Below are positions 1-5,264 of a stretch of 5,265 nucleotides of DNA, one piece after another. Below the pieces are notes generated by a model. It was given only the letters and a program-made list of their open reading frames with translations, did not search any database and was not told the DNA's origin. The position numbers were made by a program, and so were the translations under genes. The first letter of the stretch is position 1; each line of letters opens with the position of its first letter. The stretch is from JACZWL01 sp046756445 (lineage in GTDB: Bacteria; Pseudomonadota; Gammaproteobacteria; Steroidobacterales; Woeseiaceae): NCBI GenBank assembly GCA_046756445.1, contig JBHHWI010000154.1, positions 1 to 5,265 of the forward strand. The letters run 5' to 3'.

Positions 1-82
1 GCCGCACGCGCTCCAATACTTCGCGGAAGGTCGTCACAAAGGAAAAGTCGTAATAACCATAGGCCGCTAGATCTCTGCTCAT
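1..82 (-). CDS. Possible 5' end of an unrecognised protein (partial)
   Basis: An open minus-strand frame runs off the left edge. From the ATG at 82-80 it gives 27 codons with natural-looking composition, starting MSRDLAAYGYYDFSF and continuing through VTTFREVLERVR. I do not recognise the family. The same frame stays open upstream to a stop at 334-332, with further in-frame ATGs at 106-104 and 253-251. None of the three starts has a clear Shine-Dalgarno site, so the start is uncertain. I chose 82 because the frame above it overlaps the dispersed repeat and reads as low-quality, Ser/Arg/Gln-rich sequence. If real, the gene is divergent from the DUF4242 gene at 384 and would share the upstream region with it. 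Confidence is low because only the N-terminus is visible. Confidence 0.35.
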   Translation of the reverse strand, partial: MSRDLAAYGYYDFSFVTTFREVLERVR

Positions 83-198
83 GGCCGCACCGTGCCATTG
101 ACTCATGCGATCGCTGAGTGGCTGCTTTCGACGGGAGCCGTCATCCAGAGGCTGATTTCCACGACTTTCGCTGCCGACGGGCTGGGACGCGGCCGAGA

Positions 199-244
199 GC
201 AGTCGTTCGCAGGAATCGCGGTAGAATGTCTGCCACGGACCCCA
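199..244 (+). repeat. Dispersed intergenic repeat, copy 1
   Basis: Two blocks recur in the next gene-free stretch. GCAGTCGTTCGC at 199-210 matches GCAGTCATTTGC at 747-758 (10 of 12). The 24-mer at 221-244 (core GCCAC-GACCC) matches 861-884 at 19 of 24 positions. The blocks are 10 bases apart here and 102 bases apart in the second copy, so the copies are degenerate or differently built. Read in one plus-strand frame, this block gives the string MSATDPKRT. From memory, similar strings recur in small hypothetical ORFs of some alphaproteobacteria, which would suggest a widespread intergenic repeat. That memory is unverified. Confidence 0.45.
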
Positions 245-259
245 AGCGAACATGTCTTG

Positions 260-331
260 TTGACAGGAAATTTCTGCAAATGCAGGCAAACCACTCAATT
301 TTGAAATATACTTTATCCAGGTCTGTTTAAT
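260..331 (+). promoter_or_regulatory. Promoter-like AT-rich region for the DUF4242 gene
   Basis: TTGACA at 260-265 is a perfect -35 hexamer but has no good -10 at 16-19 bases. TATACT at 307-312 (5 of 6 to TATAAT) has no good -35 at the right distance. A second arrangement, TTGAAA at 301-306 with TTTAAT at 326-331, has a 19-base spacer. The dyad CTGCA-AA-TGCAG at 274-285 could be an operator half-site pair. The signals are suggestive in composition and position but do not make one clean sigma-70 promoter, so the exact start of transcription cannot be read. Confidence 0.25.
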
Positions 332-367
332 TCACGTCTGTGACAAAGCCAAACCCGCCGAAAGACG

Positions 368-374
368 GGAGGAG
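368..374 (+). promoter_or_regulatory. Ribosome binding site deciding the GTG start
   Basis: GGAGGAG at 368-374 is a strong Shine-Dalgarno sequence. It abuts the upstream ATG at 375 with no spacing, which is too close to serve it. Its AGGAG core (370-374) lies 9 bases before the GTG at 384, a normal distance. This favours GTG 384 as the start of the DUF4242 protein. Confidence 0.7.
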
Positions 375-383
375 ATGACAACC

Positions 384-623
384 GTGCCAAAGTTTATCGA
401 TGCCCATCCCATGACGCCGTTCACGGCGGATCAGCTGAACAATTTGCAGAATGCGCCGCCCGATGAGTTCGGGGTCACGCACCACGACATTCTGTTCAGC
501 GAGAAGGAGAACAAGATTTATTGCGTGCTGGATGCCCCGGACGAAGAAGCGATCCACAAGCATCATGCGCAGGCCGGCATCGAGTGTGACTTTGTCCACG
601 AAGTGAACTCGACGCGCAGATGA
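384..623 (+). CDS. DUF4242 domain protein, SCO4226-like small ferredoxin-fold protein
   Basis: A 79-residue soluble protein with no signal peptide or membrane segment. It begins MPKFIDAH, the usual opening of DUF4242 proteins. A middle strand follows (K44-IYCVLDAPD-E54), then a helix with clustered histidines (H58, H60, H61) and a closing strand (DFVHEV, 69-74). This matches the family pattern of a small alpha/beta ferredoxin-like fold of about 80-90 residues. The characterised relative SCO4226 of Streptomyces coelicolor is a nickel-binding protein. The His-rich positions here (H8, H33, H34, H58, H60, H61) make metal binding possible, but that is inference and no substrate or partner is known. 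The start is GTG 384, chosen over ATG 375 (which would add 3 residues) because of Shine-Dalgarno spacing and the family N-terminus. It appears to be a single-gene unit. Confidence 0.82.
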   Translation: MPKFIDAHPMTPFTADQLNNLQNAPPDEFGVTHHDILFSEKENKIYCVLDAPDEEAIHKHHAQAGIECDFVHEVNSTRR

Positions 624-746
624 GGGAAAACCCTTAGCTGTCACCCGCGAAGATAACTCCGGGAACCGAAGCGAGAATCCAGGGGACCCCCCGTTCTGAG
701 TCAGCGAGGGCTGGATGAGCCTCTGCCTGAGGAGTGTGGTGAGTGC

Positions 747-884
747 GCAGTCATTTGCCGGTTTAGGTGCATGGCCGATCCGGGCCGTACCGCGACGAAT
801 AGCAATGCCCAGGACGACGGGCCGCTAAGGTTTGCATAGCATCCCATCGCAAAAAAAGCAGTAGTATGACGGCCACTGACCCAA
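747..884 (+). repeat. Dispersed intergenic repeat, copy 2
   Basis: GCAGTCATTTGC at 747-758 and the 24-mer at 861-884 (core GCCACTGACCC) correspond to the two blocks of copy 1 at 199-210 and 221-244, in the same order and orientation. The 24-mers agree at 19 of 24 positions. The sequence between the blocks is not alignable by eye to copy 1, so this could be one longer unit or two independent fragments. Both 24-mer copies lie within about 140 bases upstream of a plus-strand start codon. Confidence 0.4.
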
Positions 885-929
885 TCCCGGCTTCGGGAAA
901 CTGAGAGCGAGTTCGGGCATATGGGAATC

Positions 930-934
930 AGGAG
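930..934 (+). promoter_or_regulatory. Ribosome binding site of the DUF4386 gene
   Basis: AGGAG at 930-934 lies 6 bases before the ATG at 941, a standard spacing that supports this start. Confidence 0.65.
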
Positions 935-940
935 CCCAGC

Positions 941-1663
941 ATGACCGATCAAGCCTCAGACGTGTTACCACGTTTGCAAGCCCGCATCGCCGGCTTCCTA
1001 TACTTGATCATTATCGTTGCGGGCGCCGTCGGCTATACCACGCACTCGTCATTGATCGTTTGGAATGACGCAGCGTCCACGGCGAGCAATATTCTTGCAT
1101 CGGCGCAGTTGTGGCGCCTGAGTTCTTTGGTAATGCTCATTATGCTCGCCAGCGATGTTGGGGTGGCCGCTATTTTCTACCTCCTGTTCAAGCCGGTGAA
1201 TAGGACCCTCTCCCTCGTCGGCTGCGCGTTCAGGCTAATTCTGGTCGCCGTTATCGCCGTTGCTATACTTTTTCGATATTTAGCCTTATACCTGTCGAAT
1301 GATACCGCCTCCACAGCGATCGGGATCAACCAGTCGCAAGCGCTGGTTATCCTGTCCGTTAGGCTCTTCGAGCAGGGCTTCACCGTCGCACTCGTGTTTT
1401 TCGGATTTCATTGCCTTGCAATCGGCTGGCTCATTCTCCGCTCGAGCTTCCTACCCAGATTCTTGGGTGTACTGCTGTTGATTTCGGGGGTGCTCTATCT
1501 TTGCGATAGTACGCGGGTTCTCGTTTTTCCCATGGTCGCGCTGCCCTTCGACATTTTGATCCCATCCTACATCTCTGAGATAGTGTTGTGTTTGTGGCTC
1601 ATAGTGGTAGGCGTCAACGCTGGGAAATGGAAGGAGCAAGCGGGCGCAGCGGACTCTTATTGA
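941..1663 (+). CDS. DUF4386 domain-containing integral membrane protein
   Basis: A 240-residue polytopic membrane protein. Six hydrophobic helices can be placed at about residues 13-33, 57-83, 88-115, 140-165, 172-190 and 205-227. Features matching the DUF4386 family as I know it are the opening RIAGFLYLIIIVAG (15-28), the segment FFGFHCLAIGWLI (153-165) followed by RSSFLPRFLGVLLL (167-180), and the closing ISEIVLCLWLIVVGVN (211-226). Length is typical for the family. Its function is unknown; it sits in the inner membrane and has no visible catalytic motif. The start at 941 has a good Shine-Dalgarno site. It is flanked by long non-coding stretches, so it is probably transcribed alone. Its codon use looks less GC-rich than the oxidoreductase gene at the right edge, with many TTG, ATT and TTT codons. 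This may reflect hydrophobic composition, or acquisition by transfer. I see no frameshift or truncation. Confidence 0.85.
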   Translation: MTDQASDVLPRLQARIAGFLYLIIIVAGAVGYTTHSSLIVWNDAASTASNILASAQLWRLSSLVMLIMLASDVGVAAIFYLLFKPVNRTLSLVGCAFRLILVAVIAVAILFRYLALYLSNDTASTAIGINQSQALVILSVRLFEQGFTVALVFFGFHCLAIGWLILRSSFLPRFLGVLLLISGVLYLCDSTRVLVFPMVALPFDILIPSYISEIVLCLWLIVVGVNAGKWKEQAGAADSY

Positions 1664-2046
1664 CACTAAACAATTACGAAAGTACGCAAGAGCAAAGACT
1701 TCCGCGATTCTCCAAGGTATAGCCTTATCCAGGAGCTGACTATTGCGATAGCTCGGGCTGACACTCGACGTGCAAGCGAACTCGTGACTTCTGGTGTCCA
1801 ATGGGTACAGATCGGTCGCAGGCCGGTGGTCGGCGTCGATGTCTTTTGCACGGCATTCCCGCGATATGGTCCTGCCACCGCCCTATCCATTGACCACGTG
1901 ATGTGACAGGCAACGTCAGGTGCTGTAGGCGGAGTAGTCGAGTTTGGAGTGAAGCGTCGAGCCCTCTGCAATGTTTTTGAGTTTGGCAAGAATTGGGGCT
2001 CAACGGTAAAGGCTCTAACTTCCTATTCGATCGCGCTGATACAGGA

Positions 2047-2334
2047 CTGCTATTGGCTTATTCTGTTGAAAAACGCTGTTTCGCGCGGACCGTGAAATTC
2101 GCGTCAATTTCTTTGCGCATGGGTCGCGCTACTCACAAGCGCTACCAGAGCTTCTGAGGCGCTCCAGGGTGGATTTTCATGTGTTGATCATCAGGCCCCT
2201 ATCTAAAATACACAAATTGCTCTAGAGCGCAAATGATGTTTGCGTCGACTGCAGGGACCGAGTTTTTCAACAGTATCGGCCGTGCTGAGTCCTTCGCCGT
2301 GACGGAGTTTTGGCTGACTGAGGGGCTGCTATTG
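2047..2334. repeat. 9-bp direct repeat flanking the inverted-repeat element
   Basis: CTGCTATTG occurs at 2047-2055 and again at 2326-2334 in the same orientation, on either side of the inverted repeat pair. The left copy touches the inverted repeat but the right copy lies about 45 bases beyond it. This is therefore not a clean target-site duplication, and chance is possible. Confidence 0.3.
2055..2281. mobile_element. Possible remnant of a small non-autonomous element (MITE-like)
   Basis: CTGTTGAAAAAC at 2063-2074 and its exact reverse complement GTTTTTCAACAG at 2262-2273 form a perfect 12-bp inverted repeat. Similarity continues weakly outward, with GGC in matching position at 2055-2057 and 2279-2281, and inward with scattered matches. 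The enclosed 187 bases carry no transposase. This layout of short terminal inverted repeats around a small non-coding core fits a miniature inverted-repeat element or a collapsed insertion sequence. The terminal sequence resembles ends I remember from insertion sequences and intergenic repeats of environmental Proteobacteria, but I cannot assign a family. No clean target-site duplication directly abuts the ends. Confidence 0.4.
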
Positions 2335-2364
2335 TTGGAAGCGGTCATTGAGGTTTGATCAACT

Positions 2365-2403
2365 CCGGCACGGTCTGTCAGATCAGATGCCGGCTATCAG
2401 ACC
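2365..2403. repeat. Overlapping dyads able to form two alternative hairpins
   Basis: CCGGCA at 2365-2370 pairs perfectly with TGCCGG at 2388-2393. Inside it, TCTG (2374-2377) pairs with CAGA (2384-2387), giving a 10-bp stem with a 3-base bulge and a 6-base loop. Alternatively GGTCTG at 2372-2377 pairs with CAGACC at 2398-2403 (8 of 10 when extended). The two folds exclude each other. There is no T-run on either strand, and the site lies about 170 bases beyond the stop of the coiled-coil gene. It is at most a weak 3'-end structure for that transcript, or a repeat remnant. Confidence 0.3.
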
Positions 2404-2571
2404 TGAGTCGCATTTTCGGGCCCGGGTGAATTGCAGGCGCTTTGCGTAATGTTGACGGCTACCAGCGTCGTTGCGTGACCGATGGGCAGGACAAAGCGTG
2501 GTTGCATCGTGAAGAGTGAATCTCATTGATGCAGGTGGCGCAGGATACGTGCAAGTGATATGAAGCCGGCA

Positions 2572-3774
2572 TTACCTGGCGTTGTTCTCACCGTACTTCT
2601 TGAGATGCAGTTCCTTTGCCTGGCCGATCCAGTCGTCGTGTTCGATTCGGCCCTTGAACTCTTTTAGCTCGGAATTGATTCGCGCGATCTCCGCCGGCCC
2701 GAAGGAAGCGATCTGCCGATAATGGAAGACACCGAGATCATGAAGAGTCTCCTCGAAGACTTTGCCAATGCCGACGATCGCGGTAAGGTCGTCTGCCTCG
2801 CCCTCGGGTTCGCTGAGCCCGAAGATCGGCATGGAATCATCCACAGTCTTGGCCGGTTCTCGCGTCTGATCGCGCGCGTTCCGCGCTCCTGCCAGATTCT
2901 TCTTGATATCGCCCAGCTTGAACCGCAGGGTCTCCGATTCCTGCTCGGATTTCTCATACTGGCTGCGGTATCGTCGTGCGTCGGTTTCGTATTGCTTGCG
3001 GCTGCTCTCCATGGATTCCAGGCAATGGGCCAGCTCCCTGTTCTGGGATTTCAGGGCCTCCAACTCGGTGGCGTCCCGCCTCAGTGACTCGGCCTCTCTC
3101 GTCGCCAGTATGGTCTCGTGTCTGAGCTGCGCATTGTCGGCCTCCAGCGAAACTACCTTCTGTTCGAGTTTCTCGGAGTCCTCAACTCGCGACTGGGCTG
3201 CCGCCAACAGGTTGCTTACCGCCTCGTGCTCCGCCTTGGATGCCATCAGCAGGTTTCTGAGAGAGCCCTGTTCCGACTTGCCGTCGGCGATCTTCCGTTC
3301 GAGAAGTTTGCGCTGTTCCAGTGCACCCTCGAGCTGGCCCTTGTAGAAATCCTGGACCTTGGCAAACTCTTCCTGCAGTTGCGCCAATTGCTGCTTGGCT
3401 GTGTTGGCGATAATCTGACTCTTGGACAGTTTTTCGTTGAGCTCGTCCCGTTGCGCCCCGAGCGCGGCCAGGTCCTTCGAGAGCGCATTGGTCTTCACGT
3501 ACTGGGATTCGAGGTCCGTGCGGCTCTTGATGGCCGCGTGTTTGTGCTTTTGGACGTTGGCCTGTTCCGCCGCCAGCGATGCTTTCAGGGAGTTGCTCTC
3601 GGTGTTCAGCTTGTCCCTTTGGGCGATCGCCTCATCGAACCGGGCCCGCCATTTCAGGCCTACCTGGTCCAGATTACGGCTGCTCAGACTGGCCTTGATC
3701 AGCCAGCCGACGATGCCGCCGACAACGGCGGCGCCCAACAGGTACAGCCCTGTCTGAATATCCAAGCCGAGCAT
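2572..3774 (-). CDS. Membrane-anchored coiled-coil protein with C-terminal helix-hairpin-helix-like domain
   Basis: A 400-residue protein of three parts. A short N-terminus and one hydrophobic helix (about 9-26, glycine-rich, LLGAAVVGGIVGWLI) are followed by Lys/Arg-rich sequence, so the positive-inside rule puts the rest in the cytoplasm. Residues about 41-300 are highly charged, rich in Ala, Leu, Glu, Gln and Lys, and strongly coiled-coil-like. After a Pro/Asp/Glu linker (about 301-327), residues 328-395 form a compact domain with DDLTAIVGIGK (328-338), LGVFHYRQIASF (347-358), EFKGRI (372-377) and DDW (380-382). This matches the helix-hairpin-helix-like C-terminal domain often annotated as predicted flap endonuclease-1-like 5' DNA nuclease. 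No nuclease metal site is evident, so binding rather than cleavage is more likely. The start ATG at 3774-3772 has GAGGAA 6 bases upstream; an in-frame GTG at 3792 would add 6 residues but lacks such a site. It lies 107 bases downstream of the oxidoreductase gene on the same strand. Its cellular role is unknown. Confidence 0.8.
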   Translation of the reverse strand: MLGLDIQTGLYLLGAAVVGGIVGWLIKASLSSRNLDQVGLKWRARFDEAIAQRDKLNTESNSLKASLAAEQANVQKHKHAAIKSRTDLESQYVKTNALSKDLAALGAQRDELNEKLSKSQIIANTAKQQLAQLQEEFAKVQDFYKGQLEGALEQRKLLERKIADGKSEQGSLRNLLMASKAEHEAVSNLLAAAQSRVEDSEKLEQKVVSLEADNAQLRHETILATREAESLRRDATELEALKSQNRELAHCLESMESSRKQYETDARRYRSQYEKSEQESETLRFKLGDIKKNLAGARNARDQTREPAKTVDDSMPIFGLSEPEGEADDLTAIVGIGKVFEETLHDLGVFHYRQIASFGPAEIARINSELKEFKGRIEHDDWIGQAKELHLKKYGENNAR

Positions 3775-3780
3775 GGCCAG

Positions 3781-3786
3781 TTCCTC
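3781..3786 (-). promoter_or_regulatory. Ribosome binding site deciding the ATG start of the coiled-coil gene
   Basis: On the minus strand GAGGAA (3786-3781) precedes the ATG at 3774-3772 by 6 bases. The longer alternative start, GTG at 3792-3790, would place this site inside the coding region and has no purine-rich site of its own. Confidence 0.6.
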
Positions 3787-3836
3787 GCGCACAGTCGGGT
3801 CGCGACCACTAGAATAAGCTATTCAATAACTTGCGA

Positions 3837-3866
3837 AGTATGACCGACCGCACAAAGTGGGGACAA
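3837..3866 (-). promoter_or_regulatory. Weak promoter-like pair before the coiled-coil gene
   Basis: On the minus strand TTGTCC (3866-3861, 4 of 6 to TTGACA) and CATACT (3842-3837, 4 of 6 to TATAAT) are 18 bases apart, about 60 bases before the start codon. The AT-rich stretch at 3811-3835 lies just downstream. This could give the gene its own promoter apart from the oxidoreductase, but the matches are weak. Confidence 0.2.
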
Positions 3867-3881
3867 ACTCGGGGTGATCCC

Positions 3882-5264
3882 CTACTCCAGCGGCACCATT
3901 TCCTGTAGCACGGTCGGTATCAGCTCGGCCACCGTCGGATGGACGTGGACGGCGCGCGAGACGACCGTATAGGGCTTGCCCGCGTACATGGTGTCCAGCA
4001 GGCAGTGGACGGCTTCGTCGCCGTTCAGCCCGAGGATGGCCGCGCCGAGAATCTCGCGGGTGTCCGCATCGGCCAATATCTTGATGAAACCGCGCGTCTC
4101 GCCGAACTCCCGGGCGCGTCCGACGCGGGTCATCATCCTCTTGCCCACCAGAGCCCGCCGCCCGGAGGCGCGCACTTCTCTCTCGGTCATGCCGATCCGG
4201 CCGAGGGGCGGATCGATGAAGAGGCCGTAACAGAGGATGCGATCAGTGACCTTGCGCGGGTCATCGTCGAACAGGTTGGCGGCGACGATTTCGTAGTCGT
4301 TATAAGAAGTGTGCGTAAATGCGCCGCGGCCGTTGACATCGCCGATGGCCCAGACGCCGGGCACGTTGGTCCGAAGATGTTCGTCGACTTCGATGAAACC
4401 GAATTGACTGGTCTCGATCGCGGCCGCGTCCAGGCCCAGGTCGTCGGTGTTCGGGACCCGGCCGACTGCGAGCAGCAGGTGCGAGCCGGTTTCCTCCTCG
4501 GGGCCCTCCTCGCAAGTCACCCGAACGGCAATGCCGGAATCCGTGACACGAGCCCCAATGCAATCCGCGTTCAACCGGAATCTGACGCCCTCGCCCTCGA
4601 GAATTTCTCTGACCGTGTCGGACACGTCCTCGTCGTCGCGACCGATGATACGGCCCTGCATCTCGACGACGGTCACCTCGCTGCCGAACCGGCGATACAT
4701 CTGGGCGAACTCCAGGCCGATGTAACTGCCGCCGATGATGACCAGGCGCTCGGGCAAAAAATCGACGTCCATCATGCTCGAGTTGGTCAAAAACGGCACC
4801 TCGGCCAGGCCGTCCCAGTCGGGAATACGGGCCCTTGCGCCGACGTTGATGAATACCTTGTCGGCCTGGAGCACCTCGCCGTCGACCTCGACCGACTGGG
4901 CGTCGGCAAACCGGGCGTGACCGCGAATGAGGTCGACGTTCTCCATTCCCCCCAGCCAGTCGGTAACGCCCTTGTTCGACGCGCCGGACACTTCGTCCTT
5001 GCGGGCTTTTACGGCAGCCATATCCACCGAGATGTCGCCATCGATGGAAATGCCGAAACGCCCGGCTTCACGGGCCATGTAGGCGACCCGGGCGCTGCCT
5101 ACCAGAGTCTTCGTCGGGATACAGCCGACGTTGACACAGGTGCCGCCGACCAGCTTTCGTTCGATGATGGCCGTTCTCAGGCCTTCGGCATTCATCCGGC
5201 CGGCGAGCGCCGGACCGGACTGGCCGGTGCCGATGATGATGGCATCGTAGCTCCTGGGCATCAT
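3882..5264 (-). CDS. Mercuric-reductase-like FAD-dependent class I pyridine nucleotide-disulfide oxidoreductase
   Basis: A 460-residue flavoenzyme of the dihydrolipoamide dehydrogenase / glutathione reductase / mercuric reductase superfamily, closest to the group annotated as FAD-containing oxidoreductase or mercuric reductase-like. Visible in order are the FAD-binding motif GTGQSG (12-17), the redox-active disulfide GGTCVNVGC (C43 and C48), and the NAD(P)-binding motif GGSYIGLEFA (178-187) ending in E201, an acidic residue that suggests NADH. The second FAD motif AIGDVNGRGAFTH (306-318) follows, then the dimerisation domain with the active-site dyad in HVHPTVAE (H442, E447). It lacks the N-terminal metal-binding domain and the C-terminal Cys pair of true MerA, so mercury reduction is unlikely; the substrate is unknown. 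The enzyme is expected to be cytoplasmic and dimeric. It starts MM at 5264/5261; the edge hides any upstream site, but the family N-terminus fits a start here. The coiled-coil gene follows on the same strand. Confidence 0.88.
   Translation of the reverse strand: MMPRSYDAIIIGTGQSGPALAGRMNAEGLRTAIIERKLVGGTCVNVGCIPTKTLVGSARVAYMAREAGRFGISIDGDISVDMAAVKARKDEVSGASNKGVTDWLGGMENVDLIRGHARFADAQSVEVDGEVLQADKVFINVGARARIPDWDGLAEVPFLTNSSMMDVDFLPERLVIIGGSYIGLEFAQMYRRFGSEVTVVEMQGRIIGRDDEDVSDTVREILEGEGVRFRLNADCIGARVTDSGIAVRVTCEEGPEEETGSHLLLAVGRVPNTDDLGLDAAAIETSQFGFIEVDEHLRTNVPGVWAIGDVNGRGAFTHTSYNDYEIVAANLFDDDPRKVTDRILCYGLFIDPPLGRIGMTEREVRASGRRALVGKRMMTRVGRAREFGETRGFIKILADADTREILGAAILGLNGDEAVHCLLDTMYAGKPYTVVSRAVHVHPTVAELIPTVLQEMVPLE

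Larger units (their letters stand above)
83..383. other. Non-coding region between divergent genes
   Basis: This stretch of about 300 bases has short overlapping open frames on both strands, none of which resembles a known protein. It contains one copy of a degenerate dispersed repeat (199-244), a consensus-like TTGACA at 260-265, a 5-bp perfect dyad CTGCA-AA-TGCAG at 274-285, and an AT-rich stretch at 297-332. The last part (368-374) is the ribosome binding site of the DUF4242 gene. The AT-rich half next to that gene is the natural place for its promoter. Confidence 0.6.
624..940. other. Non-coding region before the DUF4386 gene
   Basis: About 317 bases without a convincing gene. A minus-strand open frame here (952-701) has no family resemblance and overlaps the start of the next gene. 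The stretch holds the second copy of the dispersed repeat, an A7 tract at 851-857, and a small perfect hairpin TCCCG-GCTT-CGGGA at 885-898, about 43 bases before the ATG at 941. AGGGAAAACCCT at 623-634, just after the DUF4242 stop, is a 4-bp stem with no T-run, so I do not call it a terminator. TAGTAT at 862-867 is a weak -10 candidate without a matching -35. Confidence 0.55.
1664..2571. other. Long gene-free stretch with decayed repeats
   Basis: About 908 bases with no convincing coding sequence on either strand. Several open frames of 60-116 codons occur on the minus strand (1451-2003), but they overlap one another, lack Shine-Dalgarno sites and show no family resemblance. Identifiable structure is a pair of inverted 12-mers 2063-2074 / 2262-2273, a 9-bp direct repeat 2047-2055 / 2326-2334, a 10-bp palindrome GCTCTAGAGC at 2219-2228, a hairpin CGCAAA-TGATG-TTTGCG at 2228-2244, and a dyad cluster at 2365-2403. 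Composition is visibly less GC-rich than the flanking oxidoreductase gene. The stretch looks like the remains of insertions and other degraded DNA between the plus-strand DUF4386 gene and the end of the minus-strand coiled-coil gene. Confidence 0.6.

Noticed and set aside
92..330. Three overlapping open frames of 63-70 codons on both strands
   Set aside because: They lack Shine-Dalgarno sites and known families, and they overlap one another and the dispersed repeat. They are explained by repeat sequence, not genes.
623..635. AGGG-AAAA-CCCT hairpin after the DUF4242 stop, as a terminator
   Set aside because: The stem is 4 bp with no T-run after it.
701..952. Minus-strand open frame of 83 codons
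   Set aside because: No recognisable family and no ribosome binding site; it overlaps the dispersed repeat and the start of the DUF4386 gene.
1451..2003. Minus-strand open frames of 87-116 codons
   Set aside because: They overlap in different frames, partly antisense to the DUF4386 gene, with Arg/Ser/Pro/Thr-rich sequence and no motif. No transposase or other gene remnant could be recognised.
2233..2358. Small plus-strand open frame of 41 codons with protein-like composition
   Set aside because: It is read through the right inverted repeat of the putative mobile element, has no Shine-Dalgarno site, and matches no family I know.
3118..3843. Long plus-strand open frame of 241 codons
   Set aside because: It lies antisense to the coiled-coil gene. 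Its repetitive Leu/Val/Gly composition is what the complement of Glu/Ala/Gln-rich codons gives, and it has no family resemblance.
3871..3882. GGGGTGATCCCC hairpin overlapping the oxidoreductase stop codon, as a terminator
   Set aside because: The stem is only 4 bp and no T-run follows on the minus strand, so it is too weak to support termination.
4300..4563. Minus-strand open frame of 87 codons within the oxidoreductase gene
   Set aside because: It is an out-of-frame shadow of a well-supported gene, rich in Arg and Gly as expected for GC-rich frameshifts.
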